Source: Mycobacterium sp. 1164966.3 (lineage in GTDB: Bacteria; Actinomycetota; Actinomycetes; Mycobacteriales; Mycobacteriaceae). Taken from it: a stretch of DNA of 64,000 nucleotides. Position numbers and translations under genes: made by a program. The notes beneath the pieces are model-generated. The model was not told where the DNA came from. It was given only the letters and a program-made list of their open reading frames with translations, and made no database searches. Of this stretch, positions 44,855-53,400 are shown one piece after another. The DNA lies in contig NZ_LZSG01000044.1 in assembly GCF_001665395.1 (NCBI RefSeq), positions 186,001 through 250,000 of the forward strand, in the 5' to 3' direction. Within the stretch, counting starts at the first letter, position 1, and the number at the start of each line of letters is the position of its first letter.

Positions 44855-45201
44855 TGAGGGCAATATACCGCCGATTCACCTGTGACCAGCCGCGTATTCC
44901 TGACTGCCCGAGCGCCCACGCGGAATCCTCCCGGTCGGGCTGTTCCAGCGCAACGGGGCAGGACCGACGTACCCACATGGTCGGTTGCCCACCGCTCGAT
45001 ATCGGCCTGCTCCTGTGCACAGACCTTGGCGTACTGTCCCGCCAACGTGGAAACAAGCGGGTTTTGACCACTGATCGTCCAGCAGCCGGACAGGTGCCCA
45101 CGCGCTCCGGCCGCGAGATAGCCGCGCGCGTAGCCATCGGCGTGGCTGCCGAGCCAAGTCAGGTAGCCGGTGTCGTCGTCGCGGAAATCGCGCGCCCTCA
45201 T
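44851..45201 (-). CDS. Small protein of an uncharacterised actinobacterial type
   Basis: A 116-residue product starting at ATG 45201 with GCAGGG upstream. DDDTGYLTWLGSHADGY and CWTISGQ...GQYAKVC...DIERWATDHVG follow the pattern of small actinobacterial proteins of unknown function that are often near mobile elements. The last 35 residues do not look conserved, so the gene may be eroded. It lies between the recombinase remnant and the TetR gene, at the right end of the catabolic island. Confidence 0.4.
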   Translation of the reverse strand: MRARDFRDDDTGYLTWLGSHADGYARGYLAAGARGHLSGCWTISGQNPLVSTLAGQYAKVCAQEQADIERWATDHVGTSVLPRCAGTARPGGFRVGARAVRNTRLVTGESAVYCPQ

Positions 45202-45211
45202 CCCTGCACCG

Positions 45212-45325
45212 TTATGCGACGTCGGATGAGGGCTCGCCCAAGTAACGGTAGATCGTGGCGCGAGAGACGCCCAACATCTTCGCGATTTCGCTGGCGGCAG
45301 TGCCCTTATCGCGCACGCTGCATGT
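45212..45325 (-). pseudogene. C-terminal helix-turn-helix of a serine recombinase (resolvase/invertase)
   Basis: Only the last 35 or so codons remain: DKGTAASEIAKMLGVSRATIYRYLGEP then a TAA. This is the DNA-binding tail of Tn3-type resolvases and invertases. The frame is cut exactly at the ssrA-like att site 3, so the catalytic domain was lost when the junction formed. Confidence 0.75.
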
Positions 45326-45332
45326 TCTGTTG

Positions 45333-45356
45333 TGGAGCTGCCGGGAATCGAACCCG
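45333..45356 (-). repeat. ssrA (tmRNA) 3'-end copy, putative att site 3
   Basis: Third identical 24-bp copy. About 150 bases to its right resemble the right flank of site 2. To its left is the cut recombinase gene. It separates the catabolic island from the defence island. Confidence 0.75.
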
Positions 45357-45726
45357 TTTCGGGCTGCTGGTCTCTGAGCCGAACCGGCACTGACCTGCGG
45401 AATGACATAGAGCGTGATTCACCAGAATTGACCTCTCTGGACACTGAGTGTGCCCAGAATGTGCCCAGCCGGGTGCTGGCTCTACAGCTCACGACTCAGA
45501 CTTCGGCTGCGTCGGAGTCGTCTCCGGGTCAACGATCGGAACGTCTATCCACCTGCGGCGTGGACCGGCCTTGAACTGCGGAAAGAGACGCCGTTTGAGA
45601 GTCTCTGGGATTCTTGGGTCTGCGTGTCAACCTCGCCGGCAAACCGCGGAAACCGACCCGGGAGCGCGATATGCCGGTCAGCTTTGCCGATCCGTCCAGC
45701 TGACCTAAGCACGCCATCGCGTTAAC
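45357..45726. other. Island-end sequence beside att site 3, no gene seen
   Basis: About 370 bases without a credible gene. The first part (to about 45482) is the shared island-end sequence with the arm-type repeats. The remainder holds nothing I recognise. Confidence 0.5.
45449..45467 (+). repeat. Paired TGTGCCCA repeats, possible integrase arm sites
   Basis: Two TGTGCCCA copies starting at 45449 and 45460, 11 bases apart, at the same distance from the att copy as the pair at 8252-8270. Likely arm-type integrase binding sites of a related element. Confidence 0.5.
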
Positions 45727-46287
45727 TCAAATCACCCGTCGCAGCGAGGCCGCAGCGTCAACCACAGCTGGATGTGTGAGGTCTAACTCGTCGACTGCCA
45801 GAGCGGCCGGAGTCACCCCCCATAGACCCATGACACGCCAGTGCGAACGATGAAAACTCCACCATTCAACACCGGACCAAAGCTGATCGCCCTTGTAGTT
45901 GCATTCTTCGTACACGCTTAGCGCCCATCGCTGGGTCGCGGCGCGGTTACGCTCGACGATCTGCGTTGGTCGCAGACCCCTTTCATGCAAGGCGAACGCA
46001 TGGTCAAGATTCAGCACGGAAAGATCATCGGGGGCTTGATATATTCCGAGAGCTTTTTTCGCACCAGCGAGAAAAGGAACATCAAACATTGAATTGCGCC
46101 ATTCCGTGATATCTCCGAAAACCTCACCTATTGCGCCAGAGGCGTCGCGAGCTAGGTACCAGACGGTGTACCGGTCAGGATTATCGATGCGCCCTTTGCC
46201 CTGCGCGGGTCCGTGTATATAGCCGGGATGGCCGGGGGTACCGACGGCAGCTGCCGGCTTGTAGGCGAAAACCCTGTACAGCAGCAC
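45727..46287 (-). CDS. RES-domain toxin (MbcT-like NAD+ phosphorylase family)
   Basis: A 186-residue RES protein, the same length as M. tuberculosis MbcT (Rv1989c). The start is GTG 46287, overlapping the antitoxin stop (TAGTG). The longer frame to 46431 reads antitoxin DNA out of frame. Conserved features: the Arg in LLYRVFAY, GRIDNPDRYTVWYLA with Arg and Tyr, and the Glu in AIGEVFG. Known RES toxins destroy NAD+ and stop growth unless bound by their antitoxin. It is the second gene of a toxin-antitoxin pair, close to att site 3, where it could stabilise the island or provide abortive defence beside DISARM. Confidence 0.82.
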   Translation of the reverse strand: MLLYRVFAYKPAAAVGTPGHPGYIHGPAQGKGRIDNPDRYTVWYLARDASGAIGEVFGDITEWRNSMFDVPFLAGAKKALGIYQAPDDLSVLNLDHAFALHERGLRPTQIVERNRAATQRWALSVYEECNYKGDQLWSGVEWWSFHRSHWRVMGLWGVTPAALAVDELDLTHPAVVDAAASLRRVI

Positions 46288-47033
46288 TAGCCGAACAAGC
46301 TCCAGGTCGTTGCGTAAGCTGCATCGACAACGGTCCTGCTGCCCTCCATGACCAGCACGTCGATTGGTCGAGCCCCGTTGAGAAAGGCATTCGGAGACCG
46401 CAGCCAATCCACGGCTGAGTCGAAAGACCAATTCTCTGTTGCGCCCTCGAGCACCCCGCGCGTCTCCATAGCGAAAGTTTCGAGCGCGGATTGCTCGTCA
46501 CCGCCGCGCTGCTTTATCGCGCTATCTATGACAACCTGCGCCCGATGCTCACCGCCCGCCGCTTGTATAAACAACGGAAGACTCAATGTCTCTAATGGTG
46601 ACATGTCATGCGTAAGACCAATCAAAATCTCGCGCAAGTCAACTGGGACTGGATCGAGTGAAGGATCGTAGAAAAATAATGGCGTTGAGGAGGATGCCAT
46701 CTGTCCTCTTAACTCGGCAATATATTTGTCGAGAAGAAATTGGGTAGAGAATGTGTCCCGCCTCCCCGCGACCACGATCGCCGCGACACTGAAGTGCGTT
46801 GCGTCGTCCCAATCGTCCCTGTGCCATACCGGGAGCTGAGGTTCGTCCGAAGGCGGCCTAATGATTAAAATGGCAGTTTGTATGGGATAGCGCGCGTCTA
46901 AGTCATCGGTGACGAGGAGAAGCGGTGCGCTTCTCTTCAGCGCGTCGGATACCGCTGTCTCCGGGCCCGACTCGCCGACTGTTTCTGTCAGCCGCAGAAA
47001 TGCCACAGCCATGATGCCGATGCTGGTCTTCAC
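46287..47033 (-). CDS. Antitoxin of the RES module, DUF2384-type C-terminus with long novel N-terminus
   Basis: A 248-residue protein whose last 50 residues match the toxin-binding DUF2384 domain of MbcA/Xre antitoxins (AVDWLRSPNAFLNGARPIDVLVMEGSRTVVDAAY). Such antitoxins are usually 110-160 residues with an N-terminal Xre helix-turn-helix. Here about 190 residues precede the domain, with no helix-turn-helix I can see (LLLVTDDLDARYP, FSVAAIVVAGRRD and LSLPLFIQAAGG are its hydrophobic cores). The GTG at 47033 is the first possible start, without a ribosome site. The frame stays open to about 47190 with protein-like sequence but no ATG, GTG or TTG. The true 5' end is therefore unsettled. Confidence 0.7.
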   Translation of the reverse strand: MKTSIGIMAVAFLRLTETVGESGPETAVSDALKRSAPLLLVTDDLDARYPIQTAILIIRPPSDEPQLPVWHRDDWDDATHFSVAAIVVAGRRDTFSTQFLLDKYIAELRGQMASSSTPLFFYDPSLDPVPVDLREILIGLTHDMSPLETLSLPLFIQAAGGEHRAQVVIDSAIKQRGGDEQSALETFAMETRGVLEGATENWSFDSAVDWLRSPNAFLNGARPIDVLVMEGSRTVVDAAYATTWSLFG

Positions 47034-47290
47034 GCGACCGGATGTCCAGTCGATGGCTATACATCCAACCTCATGCCGGGACAGAGCCCGACTCGGTAGT
47101 CCTAGGAGCCTGGTTGCCAGCCGGGCAGCTTCAAAGGATTCGGCAAACGGTTCCCGTCTTGCAAACGGGGATAAGTTCGGGTTATGGAGGGTTTGACCGG
47201 TGACGACGCCGATCAGCTGTCGCCGTCACAGCGGTCGACGATCCGCAGATCACCCACCTGACGGAAGATCAATTGTCAGTCGCCGTCACT

Positions 47291-47674
47291 TCATCGTTTA
47301 CGCGACTGGATCCAATCCAAGCCGTCACGCTTGGAGAAATAATTTCCATTGCCCAGCCGTGTGGGCACAATCTCCCGGCGCATCACGGCGTACTTGACGG
47401 TGCGCCGGGTCACGGGAAGTTCGAGGTCAAAGCAGAGGTATTCATACAGCTCCTGCTCAGTCATGTTCGGCCGATCTCGGTCGCTCATGCCGTCGTAAAT
47501 GCCCTTCGCGACGGCCTCGTTGATCAATTCGCAGATAACCGCGGCTAGCCGGTCGGCAGCATCATTCATTCGCGTCGCCAATGTCTCGGCAGACGACAGC
47601 CATGCGCTCCCGGCCCTCGACGCGAAGAGACAGTTGTCGCCAGTTAAACGTTCTCGCACGGTCAAAGGCTGCAT
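47291..47674 (-). CDS. Excisionase/MerR-like small DNA-binding protein coupled to drmC
   Basis: A 127-residue protein. The ATG at 47674 overlaps the drmC stop (TGATG); the TTG one codon earlier is less likely. The first two thirds are helical (ETLATRMNDAADRLAAVICELINEA). The last 45 residues look like an excisionase-type winged helix (LPVTRRTVKYAVMRREIVPTRLGNGNYFSKRDGLDWI). It continues the DISARM overlap chain, so it is translated with it. It may be a regulator or an added DISARM component. It is not one of the five standard class 1 genes. Confidence 0.7.
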   Translation of the reverse strand: MQPLTVRERLTGDNCLFASRAGSAWLSSAETLATRMNDAADRLAAVICELINEAVAKGIYDGMSDRDRPNMTEQELYEYLCFDLELPVTRRTVKYAVMRREIVPTRLGNGNYFSKRDGLDWIQSRKR

Positions 47675-48378
47675 CAAATGAGCTCATACAGAGTTCCTCG
47701 CTTGCTGGCCGTTGTCGATTCGATCGACCCCGCCAGGCCGCTATCCCTGATCAGCAACCCGAACTCGACATTGCGGTTCTCCGCGTTGTAGGAAAAGTTG
47801 GCACTGGTTAGTAAGACGACCTCGTGGTCGACAACGATGAACTTCGTGTGGCTCACGATCTGAACGCCGTCCGACAGAATCGCGGAGCGGTAAACGGTGG
47901 CGCGCGGAAGCCGGACCTTCACGCCGACAGGGTCGCCCACCTCGGCATCGACGTAGATGCACACCACAACCTCGGGTGCCTCGGATGCAGTCTTGAGTGC
48001 ATCCCACATCTTCGACGTCGGCGAGAAGTTGTAGGTCGCACAGGTCACCGAGGTACGGGCAGCGGCGACCACGTCGTGAAATTGACTGGTCAAGTGGCCG
48101 GTCGTCGCTTCGTTTCCCGGCATGGTCCAAACCGGTACAAGGTCACGGTGAACCGACTTCGCCCCCGCGATACCGCGAAGCACTGCGACTGATGACTCCG
48201 GCGATAGGTGCCCAATTCCCGCGGCCTTCAACAACTCTGCGGCGCGCCCACGCCGCGCGGGGCTTACCGATGCCAGCGCGTGAGTGGTGTGCTCACCAGC
48301 TCCGATCAGCACCGCCAAGCTTTCGGCCTCCGTCGCGGTGAGATACCTCCCCAGCTGAGCCACCGGATCATCGGACAT
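47674..48378 (-). CDS. drmC: DISARM protein DrmC, phospholipase D-like
   Basis: A 234-residue PLD-superfamily protein, the usual DrmC size. The start is ATG 48378 (MSDDPVAQLGRYL), lying 11 bases inside the end of drmB. One HKD motif is clear near residues 172-185 (HTKFIVVDHEVVLLTSANFS), followed by ENRNVEFGLLI; an N-terminal helical part precedes it. DrmC is present in all DISARM systems but has been reported dispensable for protection in the Bacillus system. Its stop overlaps the next small gene. Confidence 0.88.
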   Translation of the reverse strand: MSDDPVAQLGRYLTATEAESLAVLIGAGEHTTHALASVSPARRGRAAELLKAAGIGHLSPESSVAVLRGIAGAKSVHRDLVPVWTMPGNEATTGHLTSQFHDVVAAARTSVTCATYNFSPTSKMWDALKTASEAPEVVVCIYVDAEVGDPVGVKVRLPRATVYRSAILSDGVQIVSHTKFIVVDHEVVLLTSANFSYNAENRNVEFGLLIRDSGLAGSIESTTASKRGTLYELI

Positions 48379-50419
48379 CAGGGCTCCCGAAGAACCCCGG
48401 CACAGGTTTGTCATCCCCACCGGGCAGTGTGAGTAGGAATCGGCGGTCGAGGAAACGGTTGGCCTTTTCGCACGACGTTTCCGAGGCGAAGCAGCAGCAA
48501 TGACATGCCGCCCCGTGCAAAAAATCCTCGGGGTCGCTGGGAGTGCGCATCGCGCACAACGGATCTGATGAACATCTGCCCGCGCGCCGCAACGCCGCGA
48601 TCACCAGCCCCTCCAGGCGCGAAGGCTCTGAGAGGGCTACCAGCCCGCCCAGGGTGCCCTCGCTGTCTGAGGCGGTGGTGCAAATCAGCAGCCCGGCTGC
48701 GCCCTCGCGGTGCGCGGAGGCAGGCCAGCCATAGATCCGTTCAGTCAGGCTCGCGGCACCATAGCCGCACGACATCGCCATCTCCCTAATCAGAACGTGG
48801 GAAAGCGTGTGTAGCAACCAGTATCGGGGCGCAGGGAGCCTGCTCTCGTGGTCCACAGGCTTGGCGGTTTCGGAGAACCGTCGATCGAAGTTACGCCGAT
48901 GAGCCCCCTTGTGCGCCGCCCACAACGGCGACTTGTAGACCATGTTCTCCCACGCCTCAACGGCATCGAGGTTGAGCTGCAGGAAGATTCCCTCTCCCCG
49001 GTCTTCGGTCGCCGGCACCCATGTCGGTTTGCCGTTGCGGGTGAGTTTGACCAGCCGGCCGGGCAGGTCGTTGATGCGATCCATCTCGTCGAGGCGGGTA
49101 AACCCGATGAACGCATTGACCTTTTTCATCTGGTTGACCGCGACGACTCGGCTGATCTGGTCGGGAAGCTCCGGGCCGCGCGCCGTGTCGGTCACCATCA
49201 GCCCAGTGGTGTTCTTCTGAGACGGGAACAAAGCCGGCTTTTGCAGATACTGCCATTCGGGGACCAGCAGTTCCACCGGATCCCAGTCGTCACGCTTCTT
49301 CTTACGTTCCTCCTCCGACTCCGGCGGCGAGAGCGCATCGGCAATCGCAGACGAGAGGCTCTCATCCGAAACCCCGTTCAAGTCAATGCTTTTCAAGCCG
49401 GCCATTGTGCGGATGACCGCGAGTTGTCCGGCGAACTGCTGGATCGTCTCGATGCCAAGCTCAAGCCGCAGAAGATCACCGAGGGCTTCGACTTTCTCAG
49501 CGTCAGTGCGCGGCATGACAATGATCGACTGGGTGGAGGCGAACCACAGGTTGGAGGCACCCATCATGATCAACGCCGGTCGGGCACCGCACTCCTTATC
49601 GAAAGCGTTCAGGTGTGGGTGACGCCCCCGGCACGTCTGGGGCAGCTTGTCGCGGCCAACCGAGCCTTGCGCTTCGGCCATGCCGCGGGTCGCCCCGCAC
49701 TGCGTACACGCGATCATCGACCCCACGCTCTTGCCGAGGTTGGCATCTCGCATCTTCAGATCAGGCCGCTCCGCCTTGGCGCACTGCCGGCCACGATGCA
49801 CCCACAATTCGTAGGGGAACTCGTCGAGGTGACCATTGGTACATGTCAGTAGGTGCTGCGCCGGAACCGCGGGACTCTCTCGCCTGCCTGCCTTAGAGCT
49901 GCCGCGTTTTGCGCCGCGGCCCGGACAGCTCTTGTGGGTGAACTGGGCAAGGTCCGGCCGGAATGGATGGGTATTCGTATAGCTGAAGCGCGGGAGCGGC
50001 CCGAGGTAGTCACATCCGGTGCAGCGCAGCCACTGCGGGAACACCCGCGCCGGAATACCGAGGTCGGCACCGTCTTTGACGAACGCGTTCTGCTTGGGCT
50101 GCCATGGGTAGGGTCGCAACGCATCCACCTGAGGACCGAGGTGCATGCGGACCACCTTGAGCAGCCGAGGCTCGATGATCGACGGAACATGTTCGCGCCG
50201 TTTCCAGATCGGTTCCCAGTCATCTAGACCTGCGGGCATCACCGAGAAGCCCGGGAGGTCCATGATCGCGCCCGGCCCGTATGTGTACAGCAGCGACGAC
50301 GGACGCGACGAGCCGACCTTGGCCCGGTTCTTTACCGCCGTCTCTTCGGCGTCGGTCAACGGATCCAACGTCTGCTCGACATCGTGCAGCATCACCGCGT
50401 CGGGTGTCGTGTCGGTCAT
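48368..50419 (-). CDS. drmB: DISARM protein DrmB (DUF1998)
   Basis: A 683-residue protein with a C-terminal DUF1998 domain, the DrmB hallmark. Several Cys pairs suggest zinc binding: RCTGCDYLGPL, LTCTNGHLDEFP, IACTQCGATRG and the cluster AACHCCCFASETSCEKAN near the C-terminus. HTLSHVLIREMAMSCGYGAASLTERIY is the core of DUF1998. In DISARM, DrmA and DrmB form the core complex that engages incoming phage DNA. The ATG overlaps the drmA stop (TGATG), and drmC begins before its end. Confidence 0.92.
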   Translation of the reverse strand: MTDTTPDAVMLHDVEQTLDPLTDAEETAVKNRAKVGSSRPSSLLYTYGPGAIMDLPGFSVMPAGLDDWEPIWKRREHVPSIIEPRLLKVVRMHLGPQVDALRPYPWQPKQNAFVKDGADLGIPARVFPQWLRCTGCDYLGPLPRFSYTNTHPFRPDLAQFTHKSCPGRGAKRGSSKAGRRESPAVPAQHLLTCTNGHLDEFPYELWVHRGRQCAKAERPDLKMRDANLGKSVGSMIACTQCGATRGMAEAQGSVGRDKLPQTCRGRHPHLNAFDKECGARPALIMMGASNLWFASTQSIIVMPRTDAEKVEALGDLLRLELGIETIQQFAGQLAVIRTMAGLKSIDLNGVSDESLSSAIADALSPPESEEERKKKRDDWDPVELLVPEWQYLQKPALFPSQKNTTGLMVTDTARGPELPDQISRVVAVNQMKKVNAFIGFTRLDEMDRINDLPGRLVKLTRNGKPTWVPATEDRGEGIFLQLNLDAVEAWENMVYKSPLWAAHKGAHRRNFDRRFSETAKPVDHESRLPAPRYWLLHTLSHVLIREMAMSCGYGAASLTERIYGWPASAHREGAAGLLICTTASDSEGTLGGLVALSEPSRLEGLVIAALRRAGRCSSDPLCAMRTPSDPEDFLHGAACHCCCFASETSCEKANRFLDRRFLLTLPGGDDKPVPGFFGSPDVR

Positions 50420-53400
50420 CAGTCCTCATCCCCCACCGGCAACGTCCAGCGTGGTGCGCCCTCGGGAACGCGGGCGAACAAGCGTTCCGGGATCGGACTG
50501 ACGAGAATGTTGATCTCCGGCTGCACCTCACGCATTGAGTTCGCCACAATGAACGGCGGCTCGGTCGACGACCCGACACCGGATTTCGCATTCTCCGGGC
50601 TCATCAGCAACGCCAGGTACTTGTCGCCTTCCCCGGTGCGTTCGTAGACCAGCGTCTTATGCATCTCACCGGCTCGAGTGGCCCGATCCACCCATCGGTC
50701 TATCCGGTTGACCAAGCGGTCGCTAGCGTATTTCACCGCCGCCTCATCGAGCGCAGCCGCCGCTATGCGGGCCTTGAGGCGGTCAGCGATCCGATCGACC
50801 GTCGCCCGGTGCTCCTTGATCCGCCACGCATTGCGCTCCTGTGAGAGCCCGTCGTCAGAGGGCGCCTGGATCACCCGTGCGACGCTGACCAACAGACCGT
50901 CCAGACCACGATCAAGCGACGTCGGCGAGTACGGCGTCACCGACAACGCCTCTACTTGAGAATAGAACGTCTCGTGGTAGTGGCGGAACTGCTCGAAGTG
51001 CGCCAGGTCGCGAGGCCGCGCCCAGTTGCCCAGCGTCACAACCAAACCCGGGCGTGAAGCGTCGCGACCCACGCGCGATGAGGCCTGAATGTACTCGGCG
51101 GTGTTCTTGGGCTGGCCGACGACGAGCATCAGCCCGAGCCGCTGTACGTCGACACCGACCTGCAACATCGAGGTGGCCAACACCACGTCGAACGGCGCCT
51201 CCTTACGAGTAGGCACCTTTTTGCCGTCGCGCTGGGCGGCCAGCCGGTCTTGGAACGCTTCGGTGGTGTCGTAGTCGGGGTCGAACTCTAGGCCCAGCCG
51301 GTCCAGGGTGCGGCCGATCTCCGAGGACGCGATGCGCGCGGTCAACTCGCCGGTGTTGAGGAGCCCGAATGCGGCGCCGTGCCGAGGCGGGAACCCGGAA
51401 TCCTTGCGCGGCCGCTTAACCCGGTTCTGTACGTCATCGCCCATGTATCGGGTCATGCCGGCCAGTTCGCGGGTGGCGTTGAAGTACCCAACCAGTGTCA
51501 GGTACGGGTCGGCGGCGATGCCACTGCGGTCCAACAACAGCTGCCCGGCCGACAGCAGCACCTCCGAGACCCGGATCTCGGCGCTGGCCAGGCGCACGCC
51601 CTGCGCGCTCACCCCCACATAGCGGCGACCAGGTGTGGCTTTGGTGATGGGAATTTCGCGGGAGAAGTAGGTGTCGGCGACGTCCAGCACCTGCGGAGGA
51701 AAGATCTCGACGCGCCGACCGTACAGTCCGCGGACCTGTTCCTGCGCGTTGCGCACCGTGGCTGTCGACGCGACGATCAGCGGACGTACCGGCGTACCGT
51801 CGGGCTTTTCCCACGACGCCAGCGTCTCCACCGCGACCTCGAACAAACCGACCGAGGTGCCCAGTGCCCCGGTAATCAAGTGCAGCTCATCCTGGATGAT
51901 TAGATCCGGTGGCCTGAGCCGGCCCACCGGATGCACGGTGGCGGCAGGGTAGCCAGTCACCGCCGGGTGCGCGGTGGAGATATTGCACGCTGAGTAGTCG
52001 GGATGAACGTAGCCGTGGCGGGAGCAGCGCCGCCCGACGTAACCGAACAGCGATGCGGCCTCGCCTTCGCGGGCCAGCCGGGCGAACTTGTCGACGGTGG
52101 CGATGACGAATGCCGGTGTGAGCCGGTAGATCTCCTCGTCGACGGTCAGGATCGGTAGGCCCTCAGAGACCTGCCCACCCTTGGCGAACGGGCAGCGAGC
52201 CAGGTCGTCGCCGCAGTAGACGAACACCCGCCTCGCCGTGGCGTCGGCTTTGACTTGAGCGGCGGTGATCGGGGTGCCGCACCACGGGCAGCGCTGCACC
52301 TGCAGCACGGTGAGCCGGTGCGCCCCATACTCGTTGGCCTTGGTCAGCTGCTCGTCGGCCTCTTCGAAGCGTTTCGGGCTGACATCGGTTCCCACCCACA
52401 GCCCAATGCGGAAAGGCTCAGCGCCCCAAATGGTCTCATCGGCCTGGCGGGTCAACTCGGCCGCACACACCAGTGCGGTCGCCCGTTGGAACTGTTGGGC
52501 GGTGAGCAGCCGCAAGGTGTAACGCATCAACACTGCCACACCGTCGCGGCCGTCGAGGGGACCGTCGGCGGAATCGACGACACCCTGGCGGCGGCGGATC
52601 GCAAACGTGTAGGCGGCCAGACCGAGATATGCCTCGGTCTTGCCGCCACCGGTCGGGAAGAACAGCAATTCGACGCGCGCCAGGTGCTCGGCGCTGCGCA
52701 ACTGCGCTGCCGGAGTCGTCAGGGCGCCGAGCTGCATCAAGATGAATGCCAACTGGAACGGCCGCCATGAAGCGGCATTCGCACCCTCTTCGGCGACCTT
52801 GGCTTGCGCGCCGCTGATCGACAAACCGGGATCCGAAGCACGCAGCGCAGCCACTTGAGAGGCGACGCGCTGATCCCGCATCACGGCGTTCATGAATCGA
52901 AAGCAGCGCAGCGCCTCGGAATCAGCGACCACATGGTCCAGGCCATCCTGCAGTCGCTTGTGCGCGCGGCGGCCCTCCAAAAGCGCCAGGTCTGCTGTGT
53001 CCCGAAGATGCGCCGGCAAGTGCGCTGCGGCGGTCTCCTGGGTGTCGAGCCACGTCCGGTAGCCGGCAACGAGCGGCTCAAGCCCGGCGCGGACCTGTTC
53101 GGCGCTCGCCGCCGCTAGGGCGTCCATCGACAGCAGCGCATTTTCTACAGCACGCGCCTGCGTCTGCGGTGTCTCGGCGATCGGCAGCCACGTGGTCCAC
53201 ACCGCCGTAGCGCGCCGCGAACCTTTCTTGACTGTCCAGTCCACCGAACACGTCCGACCGATCGCGTACTCAAGCCGGTTGCGGTACTGCAGGTTCAGCC
53301 GTTGCACCTCAGGGTCGTGTTCTGGCCAGTCCTGTTCCAGCACATCGCAGACAGGAAGAAAGGCCTCCGATCCGCCAGCATCGACATACAGCTTGGTCTG

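Noticed and set aside
48848..49852. Long plus-strand open frame opposite drmB (334 residues)
   Set aside because: High-GC antisense frames are often open. The minus-strand frame encodes the recognisable DrmB, so this is a shadow. The same applies to plus-strand frames opposite drmD and drmA.
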